The notes beneath the pieces are model-generated. The model searched no databases and was not told the origin of the DNA. It saw only the letters and a list, made by a program, of their open reading frames with translations. From positions 1 through 64,000 of the forward strand of contig CAJUAO010000017.1 in NCBI GenBank assembly GCA_910584685.1: a stretch of DNA of 64,000 nt, in the 5' to 3' direction. The position numbers and the translations under genes are program-made. Below, piece after piece: positions 52,046 through 60,736 of the stretch. This DNA comes from an uncultured Lachnospiraceae bacterium. Lineage in GTDB: Bacteria; Bacillota; Clostridia; Lachnospirales; Lachnospiraceae. Each line of letters starts with the position of its first letter. Position 1 is the stretch's first letter.

Positions 52046-52957
52046 TTATTTATTCTCTCCCACCTGTCCTTTAGCCTTGGAGGTTACGCCTATTCCTCCG
52101 TCCCTACCGTAAAAGAACAAATACTGCTGCGCATATCCTCCATACTCTCCAAACCTGTCCCTTGCAAATTCCATTATTTTCTCCTTTGACGTATCTGCCC
52201 CGTCAAAATATACTGCCTCCATAGTCCGTTTTATCCATACGTCCACAGGAAAAGCATTTCTATGGGAAAGTCCGAAAAGCAGCACGCAGTTTGCCACCTT
52301 TTCTCCTACGCCCTTTATCTGCATAAGCATTTCCTTTGCAGCATCATATGAAAGCTCTCTGATTTCCTTTTCCTTAAGGGTGGAATTAAGCATATCCGAG
52401 GCGCACTTTAAATATGGCGCCCTGAAGCCTGTCTTTAATTCCCTGTAATTATCCTCCGTCACTTCCCCAAGCCTCTCAAGGGTAGGAAAGCTGTAATATG
52501 TCTTTCCCCCTATTTCGCCGATTGGCTCCCCATATGTATCTGACAAGGCAAAAACTATTTTTTTAATATGAGGTATCTGTTTATTTTGGGAAATAATAAA
52601 GGAAATCAAGGTCTCATAAAACTCCTGATTTAATATTCTGACGCCATATTTTTCTGTTATGGCTTCCTTTAGCTTTTCATCCTTCTTAAGCAACGTACTC
52701 TTAATTTTTCCATAATCCCTCTCTAAATCAAAATATGGTATCCATATATTCTCCGCCTCAGCTTTCGTCTTTCCGTAAAGTATAAGGGTATCCTTCTCCT
52801 GTTTTATATGAAGAAGTCTTCCATATGCTATAACGGCATATTCCATATTATCTAATCTTTCAAAGTGAAAGCATTGACCACACTCTAAGGTCTGCTCAAT
52901 GTTAAAATCTATGACCTTGTCTATATAAATATTACCCTTTTCTTCTCTTATATCCAT
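52046..52957 (-). CDS. 8-oxoguanine DNA glycosylase/AP lyase
   Basis: About 303 residues from ATG 52957 (MDIREEKGN), with GGAGGCAGGAAG upstream. The HhH-GPD core shows the hairpin LMQIKGVGEKVANCVLLFGL, including the catalytic Lys, and the Asp in NAFPVDVWIKRTM. The N-terminal OGG domain starts IEQTLECGQCFHFER. It excises oxidised guanine and nicks the strand. It is upstream of groES on the same strand but has its own position and appears single. Confidence 0.93.
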   Translation of the reverse strand: MDIREEKGNIYIDKVIDFNIEQTLECGQCFHFERLDNMEYAVIAYGRLLHIKQEKDTLILYGKTKAEAENIWIPYFDLERDYGKIKSTLLKKDEKLKEAITEKYGVRILNQEFYETLISFIISQNKQIPHIKKIVFALSDTYGEPIGEIGGKTYYSFPTLERLGEVTEDNYRELKTGFRAPYLKCASDMLNSTLKEKEIRELSYDAAKEMLMQIKGVGEKVANCVLLFGLSHRNAFPVDVWIKRTMEAVYFDGADTSKEKIMEFARDRFGEYGGYAQQYLFFYGRDGGIGVTSKAKGQVGENK

Positions 52958-53031
52958 CTTCCTGCCTCCGTTTTTCATTTGTTGTAAAATTTTCATGTAA
53001 TTAAAATAAAAAACATGTCAAAATAAGGTAA

Positions 53032-53718
53032 TTACAGCTTCACCTTAACATAATCCCCTATAGCTAAATAGTCGGGCTCTACCATACAGTCCGCCGCAAT
53101 TATCTTCACTCCGGCTTTCTTTGCCTGTCTCAGCGCTTCTCCAAATTCCTTATGTGTATCATCATTTGGCTCAAAATATTTTACTCCCTTCATCTGCACC
53201 ACAAACATAATATATGCTTCATAGCCTTCCCCAACCGCTGATATAAGCTCATAAACATGCTTAACTCCACGCTCCGTAGGAGCATCGGGAAAACGCGCCA
53301 CCCCGTTATCCTCCAGTGTGACCCCCTTAACCTCCATAAGACAGCTTTTATCCCCACGCTTAAAAAATACATCTATTCTTGAATTTCCATACTTATATTC
53401 CATTTTCACATCAGTAACGTCATCCCTGAAGGCTCCCCTTGAAATCCACTCATGCACTACCCTGTTAGGCGCCTGTGAATCCATATTTATAAGGTATTCA
53501 TTCTTTTTAACCGCTATAAGGGAATATCTCGTTTTCCTGCCTGTACAATCTCCGTGGTCCTGCACATACACTATGCTTTCGTTTGGTATAAGAAGCTCCC
53601 TGCAGCGTCCCGTATTCTTTACATGACATACCTGTGTCCTGCCATCTATTTCAACATAGGCTATAAACCTGTTAGCTCTCTCCAAAAATCTGCCCTGTAT
53701 TATGTTATCATATTTCAT
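53032..53718 (-). CDS. sfsA: DNA/RNA nuclease SfsA
   Basis: 228 residues from ATG 53718 (MKYDNIIQGRFLERANRF), with GGAGAGG upstream. SfsA family features are CHVKNTGRCRELL, QAPNRVVHEW, the metal-binding SRIDVFF...CLMEVKGVTLE, and FPDAPTERGVKHVYEL. The fold is related to PD-(D/E)xK nucleases and binds DNA. It is 35 bp upstream of ogg's region on the same strand and may share its transcript. Confidence 0.92.
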   Translation of the reverse strand: MKYDNIIQGRFLERANRFIAYVEIDGRTQVCHVKNTGRCRELLIPNESIVYVQDHGDCTGRKTRYSLIAVKKNEYLINMDSQAPNRVVHEWISRGAFRDDVTDVKMEYKYGNSRIDVFFKRGDKSCLMEVKGVTLEDNGVARFPDAPTERGVKHVYELISAVGEGYEAYIMFVVQMKGVKYFEPNDDTHKEFGEALRQAKKAGVKIIAADCMVEPDYLAIGDYVKVKL

Positions 53719-53833
53719 AAGCCTCTCCAACCTTTTATTTTTTTATATTTCATAAATATTTTTTATTTATTTTCCCGGTAAAAGCTTCCAAAGATATAAT
53801 CCTTATGCTATAACGCCATATGTAAAAAAATGC

Positions 53834-54331
53834 TCATAATTCAAACCGTGGTATATACCTGTCTGCATAAAAGCATATAAGCCCTGTAAACATTCCCGTA
53901 ACCACGCCGCTTATAATCAAAAAAGGCGCATATACAAATATCCCCCTCATTCCAAGCACAAAATATGATGCCAAAATCTGCCCTGTATTGTGGGCTATAC
54001 CGCCAAACACGCTTGTTAAAAATATAAATTTTTTATTAAGGAGCCTGTTTACAAGGGCCATAACCACAAGACTTAAAACGCCTCCGCATATACTGTACAG
54101 AAGCGACACCATCTGCCCCGCAAAAACCGACGCCAGTATTATGCGTACAAAAAGCGCCAGACACGCATCCATTACCTTAAACCTAAGCAGAATAAAAAGC
54201 GTTACTATATTTGCCAGTCCAAGCTTAATGCCCGGTATAGGCGCAAGGGCCGGCAAGGCCGACTCTATCATAAAAATTGTCAATGCAACGGCAGTTAAAA
54301 TACCAAGTATTGTTATTTTTCTTATTCCCAT
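53834..54331 (-). CDS. Gx transporter family membrane protein (heptaprenyl diphosphate synthase component I-like)
   Basis: 165 residues with about five membrane helices. IPGIKLGLANIVTLFILLRF and VFGGIAHNTGQILASYFVLG are the family motifs; the fold resembles ECF substrate-binding components. It has been linked by name to heptaprenyl diphosphate synthase, but an enzymatic role is doubtful. It starts 2 bp after the NusG-II gene. The pairing with NusG-II and ApbE suggests redox or isoprenoid-cofactor membrane work. Confidence 0.82.
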   Translation of the reverse strand: MGIRKITILGILTAVALTIFMIESALPALAPIPGIKLGLANIVTLFILLRFKVMDACLALFVRIILASVFAGQMVSLLYSICGGVLSLVVMALVNRLLNKKFIFLTSVFGGIAHNTGQILASYFVLGMRGIFVYAPFLIISGVVTGMFTGLICFYADRYIPRFEL

Positions 54332-54333
54332 AA

Positions 54334-54726
54334 TTAATATACCACCCCGTCAAGCTCTTTATCATCTTCTTCATCTATAACCTTTATAACAAGATGGTTT
54401 GGCAGACATGTGACAGGCATAAGGGAATTATCAATAAAGCCCATGTTCATACAAAGCCCATCAGGACAGCTTGCCTCTACTACTCCTATGCTTCCCTGTC
54501 TTACCTCTATCACATTATAGCCGCCCTCCGGGGCTTCGACTGTTATTCTGTATGTATCATGTGTACCTGATAAATCTATTGTCTGAATTATCCTGTCATT
54601 TTGATATATATATGCATATGCTCCCGTATCAGCCGTTTTATACATATATATTATACATAATATACTGCCTGCCGTAACCGCCGCTATAACCGCAGTCAGA
54701 ATAATTGCTCTTTTCTTTAAGGACAT
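54334..54726 (-). CDS. NusG domain II-containing protein
   Basis: 130 residues: one N-terminal membrane helix (RAIILTAVIAAVTAGSILCI) then a small external domain. YNVIEVRQGSIGVVEASCPD and CPDGLCMNMGFI are the conserved part of the NusG-domain-II family, with a CxxxxC pair. It is separated from Gx by 2 bp and from the ApbE gene by about 90 bp. Role unknown. AAGGAGA precedes the ATG. Confidence 0.85.
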   Translation of the reverse strand: MSLKKRAIILTAVIAAVTAGSILCIIYMYKTADTGAYAYIYQNDRIIQTIDLSGTHDTYRITVEAPEGGYNVIEVRQGSIGVVEASCPDGLCMNMGFIDNSLMPVTCLPNHLVIKVIDEEDDKELDGVVY

Positions 54727-54819
54727 GGCTTTTCTCCTTAATACAATATATTTTTACATATATTTTTCTACCTGCTTTTTTAACTGATAACAACTAATAA
54801 ATTTCCCTTGATAATCTTA

Positions 54820-55896
54820 TTATCTTTTAACAAAATTATATTTCGACATTCCCTTTGACGTGTGGGCATTGCCGTCATTGTCTATAAACACTGCCTCCAC
54901 CCCTTCCATACCGTCTATAAGCTCCAATGATTTATCTACTCCCAATATATAGCAGGCTGTAGACAATGCATCACATTCCATGGAATTGCTTCCTATAATT
55001 GTAGCGCTTATAATTCCTGCATCCGCAGGATATCCTGTAAAGGGATTTAATATATGGTGATACCTTACTCCGTTTTCTATAAAATACCTTTCATAATTTC
55101 CTGATGTAACCACGCACATATCCTTTACCGATACCACTCCGTATACCTGCGACGGATTATTTGGATTTGTAATTCCTATATTCCAAGAGCTTCCGTCTGT
55201 TTTTTGCCCTATTGTCATTATGTTTCCGCCAAAATCCAGTATTCCGCAGGGAGTTTCCATGCTGTCACATATATACTCCTTTATGGAGTCCGCTGCATAG
55301 CCCTTTGCAACGGCTCCCAAATCAATTTTCACAAGGTCAGAGCTATAAAATACAGTACTGTCTTCTTCATCAATAATTATGCTGCCGCACCCGTCTCCAT
55401 TTATATATGGCGTAATCTCCTCTATATCCAGAACACGCTGTTTTTCACTGCCTATCCCCCACAGATTAATAAGCCCTCCTATGGATATGTCTAAAGCCCC
55501 CTCTGAAAGCCTATTGTATGATAACGCCTTCTTAATAAGATACATAAGCTCGTCAGACACCTTCACCGGCTTATCGGCTGCATTCCTGTTAAGTCTCGAC
55601 AGCTCGCTGTCTGAAAGCTTTGCTGAAAAAATATTTTCCAGCCGTTCACATTCATCAAAGGATTTCTCTGTCACTTTCTTAAGCCTTTCCTCATCACTTC
55701 CATATAATGTGATGGTAAGTATTGTGCCAAAATGCTCCTCTGTAAGGGAATATTTTATATCCCGGGATTTATCATACCCCTCTGAAGCCTCTCCCATATA
55801 CGTATTTTTTTGTATTTTTCTTGCTATAGCAGTACAGACTACAGCTATAATTACAAGAATTATGGCTGCTGCTGCCGGCTTAATCCTCGACTTCAT
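54820..55896 (-). CDS. apbE: FAD:protein FMN transferase (ApbE)
   Basis: 358 residues with an N-terminal membrane anchor (about 7-25), so the enzyme is on the outside. ApbE signatures are GTILTITLYG, LSRLNRNAADKP, GALDISIGGLINLWG, VKIDLGAVAKGYAAD, RYHHILNPFTGYPADAG and the Mg2+ site MECDALSTACYILG. It attaches FMN to Thr residues of flavoproteins such as Rnf or extracellular electron-transfer subunits. No such target gene is next to it, although the NusG-II and Gx genes often accompany it. Confidence 0.92.
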   Translation of the reverse strand: MKSRIKPAAAAIILVIIAVVCTAIARKIQKNTYMGEASEGYDKSRDIKYSLTEEHFGTILTITLYGSDEERLKKVTEKSFDECERLENIFSAKLSDSELSRLNRNAADKPVKVSDELMYLIKKALSYNRLSEGALDISIGGLINLWGIGSEKQRVLDIEEITPYINGDGCGSIIIDEEDSTVFYSSDLVKIDLGAVAKGYAADSIKEYICDSMETPCGILDFGGNIMTIGQKTDGSSWNIGITNPNNPSQVYGVVSVKDMCVVTSGNYERYFIENGVRYHHILNPFTGYPADAGIISATIIGSNSMECDALSTACYILGVDKSLELIDGMEGVEAVFIDNDGNAHTSKGMSKYNFVKR

Positions 55897-56090
55897 AATG
55901 CTTTACCAACCTTATTTTTGTGGGCTTTTACACATCACAAGCTGCCCGGCAGCTTGCATGACCCAGCTTTTGCTTAGACTATATTACCATAAAAACATTT
56001 ATCTGCAAAGGCAATCTTTCCTTGTACATACATTTATTATTGTGCTATTATATTATCAGATTCCAATACTGAAAATAGGGAGAAATAAAA

Positions 56091-56903
56091 ATGAAAAAGA
56101 GCTTATCATACATTGAAATAAACAATCTTACAGTATACGCCTACCACGGCGTGTTTCCTGATGAAAACAAGAAAGGCCAGAACTTTAAAATCACGGCAAA
56201 GCTTTATCTTGATATGGAACAGGCTGCTAAAACAGACGATTTATCTTATTCAGCCGACTATGGCAGCATCTGCCAGTATATTAATAAGCTGATGAACAAA
56301 AAAACCTTCCGGCTTATAGAGGCTGCCGCCGACTATGTGGCAAGGGAGGTTTTGCTGGCTTTTCCAAATCTAGAAAGGCTAAGTCTTAAGCTTTCCAAGC
56401 CCTTCGCCCCTGTTGATTTACCCTTTGACGATATAAGCGTAAATATAGAAAAGGGCTGGCACACCGCATATATTGCGCTGGGCTCCAATATGGGAGATAA
56501 AAGAAAATATCTTGACGACGCCGTAAAATCTATAAATGAAAATCCCTGCTGCAGGGTATATAAGGTGTCTGATTTTATTGTAACAAAGCCTTACGGATAT
56601 ACAGAGCAGGAAGATTTTTTAAACGGCGCAATAGAAATAAAAACAATGCTGTCCCCCCTGGAGCTTTTAGAGCTTCTTCATAATATAGAACAGGCTGCCG
56701 AAAGAACAAGGGAAATTCACTGGGGGCCCCGCACCCTTGACCTTGATATTCTCTTTTATGACAATCTTGTAACTGATGACAATATGCTTGTTATTCCTCA
56801 CCCGGAAATAGAAAAAAGGGACTTTGTATTAAAGCCATTAAAGCAAATAGCCCCTTATATGATTCATCCGCTTATTAACAAGAGGATTATTGATATAAAT
56901 TAA
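56091..56903 (+). CDS. Bifunctional dihydroneopterin aldolase / HPPK (FolB-FolK)
   Basis: 270 residues. FolB occupies about 1-120 (YAYHGVFPDENKKGQNF, DLSYSADYGSICQYI, LKLSKPFAPVDL) and FolK about 125-270 (AYIALGSNMGDKRKYLDDAV, FVTKPYGYTEQEDFLNGA, RTREIHWGPRTLDLDILFYD, IPHPEIEKRDFVLKPL). It makes 6-hydroxymethyl-dihydropterin and pyrophosphorylates it in folate synthesis. AGGGAG precedes the ATG. No folP or folE is adjacent in this window. Confidence 0.95.
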   Translation: MKKSLSYIEINNLTVYAYHGVFPDENKKGQNFKITAKLYLDMEQAAKTDDLSYSADYGSICQYINKLMNKKTFRLIEAAADYVAREVLLAFPNLERLSLKLSKPFAPVDLPFDDISVNIEKGWHTAYIALGSNMGDKRKYLDDAVKSINENPCCRVYKVSDFIVTKPYGYTEQEDFLNGAIEIKTMLSPLELLELLHNIEQAAERTREIHWGPRTLDLDILFYDNLVTDDNMLVIPHPEIEKRDFVLKPLKQIAPYMIHPLINKRIIDIN

Positions 56904-56976
56904 TCCTTCAAAAGGATATAATGAATAATAATTGTAATTGGGAATTTCTAAAAATGAAAAAGGGAGGGTGATATGA

Positions 56977-57738
56977 ATGAATGTTAATAACCAAATAAGC
57001 ATTAAAAATATTTTTGTTATGCTGAGAAACGGAAATGTTTTTGAAGGAACGGATTTGCTATATAGGTATCACTACAGAAAACTGTATGGTGTAGCATTTT
57101 CTATTGTAAAAAAAGAAGACGCAAGCCAAGATATTGTACATAATGTTATATATAAGTTTTTACAGTTATTGCCTGATAAATTTCCAAGTGAAAACGAATT
57201 CAGCTGGCTATATACGGTTGTCAAAAATGAAGCATTAATGTTTCTTAGAACCCAAAAAAACACAGTTACTATTGATGATGTTGATTTTCTAATAGCTGAA
57301 GATAAAAACATTAACCAATTTGTGGATATGGATAGCTACAACTCAATAGTAAAAGAGCTTAGTGAAACACAACGCCAAATTATTACGCTTAAGGTTCTCG
57401 GAGGTTTTACACATAAAGAAATATCTTATATGCTTGGAAAACCTATCGGAACTGTTCAATGGCTTTATAATACTTCTATCAAAAAATTAAGAGTAGTGCT
57501 ATCATCTATATTTGCAGTAATTATTTTTACAGCTTTATGTTTTATAAAAAGACTAACAAATTATGTTGAACAATTAAATTCTGTTCCTGAAACTTCTTCC
57601 GAATTTACTGTTTATATACCTTTTGATTATTCTATAGTGACATTTGTAGCGCTCTGCTTAATTTCTATCATAGCTTTTGTGATTATTTATAAAAACTCAT
57701 ATAAAATTCCAACAAAAGCAGAGCGTAAAAACATCTAA
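56977..57738 (+). CDS. ECF-type sigma factor with two C-terminal membrane helices
   Basis: 253 residues. Region 2 is readable (FEGTDLLYRYHYRKLYGVAF, DIVHNVIYKFLQLLPD, FSWLYTVVKNEALMFLRTQ) and region 4 also (LSETQRQIITLKVLGGFTHK, EISYMLGKPIGTVQWLYNTS). After residue 165 come a membrane helix (about 172-192), a 30-residue external stretch and a second helix (about 217-240). Membrane tethering could keep it inactive until release. It lies directly upstream of a secreted protease and a lipoprotein, the likely targets. ATG 56977 follows GGGAGGG with 9 bases; ATG 56973 is out of frame. The region is AT-richer than the neighbourhood. Confidence 0.85.
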   Translation: MNVNNQISIKNIFVMLRNGNVFEGTDLLYRYHYRKLYGVAFSIVKKEDASQDIVHNVIYKFLQLLPDKFPSENEFSWLYTVVKNEALMFLRTQKNTVTIDDVDFLIAEDKNINQFVDMDSYNSIVKELSETQRQIITLKVLGGFTHKEISYMLGKPIGTVQWLYNTSIKKLRVVLSSIFAVIIFTALCFIKRLTNYVEQLNSVPETSSEFTVYIPFDYSIVTFVALCLISIIAFVIIYKNSYKIPTKAERKNI

Positions 57739-57824
57739 ATAACAGAAACTATATATAGGAGGTTTTTATATAATAATCACAAAGCTAAATACAAAGAAAA
57801 AAATTAAACTGAAAGGAGATATGT

Positions 57825-58838
57825 ATGAAGAGTATGAAGAATAAAAACAATTTTATTAAAAAGCTGATTTCTTATTACTTACTTATAACACTTATCGTTA
57901 CAAGCGAATCAGTAATAATCGCCGCAAATGCAGAAGAATCAATCGAGATAAATAATATTATTTCCTACAATGAAACAGACCAATCTGATGCGTCTTTTGC
58001 AAGCAAGAATTTAATTACAGGTGAAGAAACATTTTACAACTTGTATAATAATGGTACAATAATTGATTTATCTGAGGATGATGAATTTAATGAAATGAAT
58101 TCAGACATAACAGAAAAATCTGACAGTCCTTACTTTCCTGAACATACAACTGAAATAACATCGGCAGAAGATGGTACTATTATTCCGTTTTCACTAATTG
58201 GAGGTGATGACAGAAATCATATTACAAATACTACCACATATCCATATTCAGCGGTATGTTATATAATCAGTTATTGGCCTAATGGTACTGCATCTGAAGG
58301 TACAGCATGGATGTATTGGGAGGATATAGCAATTACAGCAGGACATTGCGTATATAGTAAAGACGATGGTGGTTGGGCTGAGAAAATTGAAGTTATACCT
58401 GCGGCAAACGGTTATTATTCTCCTTATGGTGCTGTAAATTCCGTCACTATGCATACATCAACAAAATGGATAGAAGATTCTAATTGGGAGTATGATTATG
58501 GTGTTTTGGAGCTTTCCAGGGACATTGGTAATTATACCGGTTGGTTTGGAATATCATATACAATATGGTCTTTAAAAGGAACAGATGTAACAATTACCGG
58601 ATATCCGGGAGAATACCATCGTCAAATGTGGACAATGGATGGTGAAATTACTAAAAGTTCAACTCGTAAGATTTATTATAACGCAATAGATACTACGAGC
58701 GGACAAAGTGGCTCCCCCATTTATGATGATGACAAATATGTTGTTGGAATTCATGCATATGGAGAAGGTTCATATGGTAATTCAGGAACACGCATTACAA
58801 GCAGCATGTATGATTTTTTTCATTCATTTAGGGAGTAA
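57825..58838 (+). CDS. Secreted trypsin-like (V8-type) serine protease
   Basis: 337 residues. A signal peptide (ISYYLLITLIVTSESVIIAA) is followed by an Asp/Glu-rich pro-region of about 110 residues. The chymotrypsin-fold domain has all three catalytic residues: His in AITAGHCVYS, Asp in NWEYDYGVLELS and Ser in TTSGQSGSPIYDDD. V8/glutamyl endopeptidases and Clostridium relatives share this pattern. AAAGGAG lies upstream. It begins 87 bp after the sigma gene and 12 bp before the lipoprotein gene, suggesting one transcript. Confidence 0.9.
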   Translation: MKSMKNKNNFIKKLISYYLLITLIVTSESVIIAANAEESIEINNIISYNETDQSDASFASKNLITGEETFYNLYNNGTIIDLSEDDEFNEMNSDITEKSDSPYFPEHTTEITSAEDGTIIPFSLIGGDDRNHITNTTTYPYSAVCYIISYWPNGTASEGTAWMYWEDIAITAGHCVYSKDDGGWAEKIEVIPAANGYYSPYGAVNSVTMHTSTKWIEDSNWEYDYGVLELSRDIGNYTGWFGISYTIWSLKGTDVTITGYPGEYHRQMWTMDGEITKSSTRKIYYNAIDTTSGQSGSPIYDDDKYVVGIHAYGEGSYGNSGTRITSSMYDFFHSFRE

Positions 58839-58850
58839 CTAAAAAATATT

Positions 58851-59228
58851 ATGAGTAAATTTTCTTTAAGGATATTCTTTGTACTAATTGCTTTGCTGAT
58901 ACTATGTACATTTATTATTTCAATTATGGGATGTGATGAAAAAAAAGAAAAAAAACTTATGATAGCCGATATTGAAATTATCATAGTCAATAAAAATAAT
59001 TCGATTATCGCTGATACAGATGTGTCGATTCTTGGAATCAGCGATAGGGATATAACATATATTTATACCACAGATACAAATGGTACAATAACAATTAAAA
59101 ATCTCAGCGAAAGGACATTGACATTTGTTATTCATACTGAACAGATTTCTTACAGTACAGAACATGTAATAACCAAAAAAGATTTAGAACAAGGAAAACT
59201 AATAGTTAAATTTAGCGATTATCAATAA
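58851..59228 (+). CDS. Small lipoprotein with a Cna_B/carboxypeptidase-regulatory-like domain
   Basis: 125 residues. The N-terminus is a lipoprotein signal with SIMGC as lipobox. After a short linker (DEKKEKK) comes a beta-rich domain with repeated turns (MIADIEIIIVNKNNSIIADT, ITYIYTTDTNGTITIKNLSE) that looks like the regulatory-like fold in which an Asp/Asn-Gly turn adorns extracellular proteins. It is the third gene of the sigma-protease unit. Its role, perhaps as inhibitor or sensor for the protease, is a guess. The ribosome site is weak. Confidence 0.65.
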   Translation: MSKFSLRIFFVLIALLILCTFIISIMGCDEKKEKKLMIADIEIIIVNKNNSIIADTDVSILGISDRDITYIYTTDTNGTITIKNLSERTLTFVIHTEQISYSTEHVITKKDLEQGKLIVKFSDYQ

Positions 59229-59276
59229 CTAAAAAGCTTCTTTATAGTTTCTTATTTACAAGAATAATACGTGGAT

Positions 59277-59353
59277 GCCGTACTAATCAATCACTACAAT
59301 TTATATTATGAATGCATTGTATTTTCTATATCTTGTATGATTTTTAGTACGGC
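59277..59353. repeat. Inverted repeat at the edge of the decaying patch
   Basis: GCCGTACTA (59277-59285) and TAGTACGGC (59345-59353) are perfect 9-bp arms around 59 AT-rich bases. The right arm touches the end of the truncated permease fragment, so it may mark a rearrangement point or a terminator. Confidence 0.45.
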
Positions 59354-59545
59354 AAACCTTAACAAACACTGAGACAGCAGAGCCAATCAGCATACCGAAT
59401 ACCCAATAAGGGAATATCTGCCGGATCTGCAAATCGAAGCAGTACCATAGATAAACCGCTTCCCGTTGTATAATAGCTTGATGTCCGATGTGAAGTAAAC
59501 AACGGGCGCATCATTCGACGGCTGCGCTGCATTAGTTTCTGTCAT
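59354..59545 (-). pseudogene. Fused fragments: DUF362-like N-terminus and permease
   Basis: From ATG 59545 the frame reads NAAQPSNDAPVVYFTSDI, the opening of DUF362-type proteins, then loses sense and stops at 59387. In another frame, downstream bases encode REAVYLWYCFDLQIRQIFPY and WVFGMLIGSAVSVFVK, the start of a COG0701-like permease, cut at about 59354. Neither gene is intact. Two deletions probably fused the leftovers. The GC content is above the flanks. Confidence 0.55.
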
Positions 59546-59607
59546 AATATTATCCTTGCTTTCTTTGAATGAGTCGTTATTTGAGGTTTCCGTTTGGTTT
59601 ACGCTGC

Positions 59608-60360
59608 TTATTCGAGGCTATCGTATACACCTGTATCCACAGGTTCCAGCCACTCGTTTGACGTATTCTCTCCGGGTACTTCAACGGCAAGATGTGAGAA
59701 CCAGCTGTCCTTTGCTGCGCCGTGCCAGTGCTTGATGCCCGACGGGATATTCACCACATCGCCGGGATGCAATTCTCTTGCTTCCTTGCCCCATTCCTGA
59801 TACCAGCCGCGGCCATTAACACATACCAAAATCTGTCCGCCGCCTTTTTCTGCGTGATGGACATGCCAGTTATTGCGGCAGCCCGGCTCAAAGGTCACGT
59901 TAAATATACCCACCTGACTTGCGGAGAGGGGAGCCAAAAAGCTCCTGCCGCTGAAATACTGTGCAAAGCCGTCGTTGGGTTTTCCAATAGGGAACACCAT
60001 CGCGCTTGCGTGGCGTGTCATTGCATCATTTGGCTGTTCCTCCTCCTGCCATACCTGGGTTGCCATGCGGAATGCCGCCCACGCCTTCGGCCATCCTGCA
60101 TAAAAAGCGGCGTGGGTTAGAATTTCGGCAATTTCCTCTTTGGTGATGCCGTTGTTTTTTGCGCTTATAAGATGATACTTAAAAGAACTGTCCACAAGTC
60201 CCTGGGACATCAGCGCCACAACGGTGACGAGGGAGCGGTCCCGCAGAGAAAGCTTATCTTCTCTGTTCCATACTTCTCCGAACAGTACATCATCGTTCAA
60301 CTGCGCAAATTTCGGCGCAAATTCGCCGAGACTATCTCTTCCTGCTGTTTGTCTTATCAT
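59608..60360 (-). CDS. Carboxymuconolactone decarboxylase-like protein with C-terminal cupin
   Basis: 250 residues. The first half is a CMD/AhpD-type domain (LSLRDRSLVTVVALMSQGLV, LISAKNNGITKEEIAEILTH, FYAGWPKAW), but the usual CxxC pair is absent. The second half is a cupin with metal-binding pattern NWHVHHAEKGGGQILVCVNG and HPGDVVNIPSGIKHWH. Together they suggest a redox or aldehyde/peroxide-related enzyme of unknown substrate. AGGAGG precedes the ATG. It is the only intact gene in a patch of decayed genes and is GC-richer than the rest, hence likely acquired. Confidence 0.85.
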   Translation of the reverse strand: MIRQTAGRDSLGEFAPKFAQLNDDVLFGEVWNREDKLSLRDRSLVTVVALMSQGLVDSSFKYHLISAKNNGITKEEIAEILTHAAFYAGWPKAWAAFRMATQVWQEEEQPNDAMTRHASAMVFPIGKPNDGFAQYFSGRSFLAPLSASQVGIFNVTFEPGCRNNWHVHHAEKGGGQILVCVNGRGWYQEWGKEARELHPGDVVNIPSGIKHWHGAAKDSWFSHLAVEVPGENTSNEWLEPVDTGVYDSLE

Positions 60361-60380
60361 AATAATGTCCTCCTGTAATA

Positions 60381-60466
60381 TTAAAATTTTGCGCTTCCAC
60401 CGTAAGTGGCAAATGGGATAATGGTTTTACCGCTTAAATCATAGCCTTCTGCAATATATTTCGTTA
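60381..60466 (-). pseudogene. Flavodoxin fragment (second)
   Basis: In the minus frame, KYIAEGYDLSGKTIIPFATY and GGSAKF end at TAA 60381. This is the middle of a flavodoxin-like protein (a conserved sequence before the FMN loop). No start, N-terminus or C-terminus is present. It sits between the other flavodoxin fragment and the decarboxylase-cupin gene. Confidence 0.6.
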
Positions 60467-60733
60467 TTATTTTAATATATTATTTGCTTTCAGCCACTGG
60501 CTCACGTCACTTGACAAGCTGCTGCCGCCGGAATAATGAACGGACAGCGCCTCTCCCATAGAAGCGTCGGGCGCCAGCTTAGCGATAGCTGTAAGGCTTT
60601 GTCCGAAGCGGCCGCCGCCGTGAGAGCAGAAAGGAATTATGGTCTTTTCCGAAAAATCGTATTCTTCGAGAAAAGAGGCTATCGGCATCGAGATAGAAAC
60701 CCACCAGTAACTGTAGCCTGTCCCTACTATTCC
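60467..60733 (-). pseudogene. Flavodoxin fragment, C-terminal part
   Basis: The frame is open from 60733 (after TAA 60734-60736) to TAA 60467 and reads GIVGTGYSYWWVSIS, MPIASFLEEYDFSEKTIIPF, CSHGGGRFGQSLTAIA and GGSSLSSDVSQWLK. This is the C-terminal half of a flavodoxin; about 90 N-terminal residues with the FMN-binding T/SxTGxT loop are missing. An ATG at 60688 opens part of it but is not the original start. It was probably an NAD(P)H/FMN redox protein of the decayed gene set. Confidence 0.75.
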
Positions 60734-60736
60734 TTA

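Noticed and set aside
57759..57840. Extra AGGAGG at about 57759 with a 22-codon frame overlapping the protease start
   Set aside because: It would have to start at ATA, and the product is short and lysine-rich without recognisable features. A second ribosome site (AAAGGAG) serves the protease itself.
60467..60688. Complete small flavodoxin starting at ATG 60688
   Set aside because: Recognisable flavodoxin sequence continues upstream of this ATG to a stop at 60734, and the FMN-binding N-terminus is missing. It is a fragment, not a short gene.
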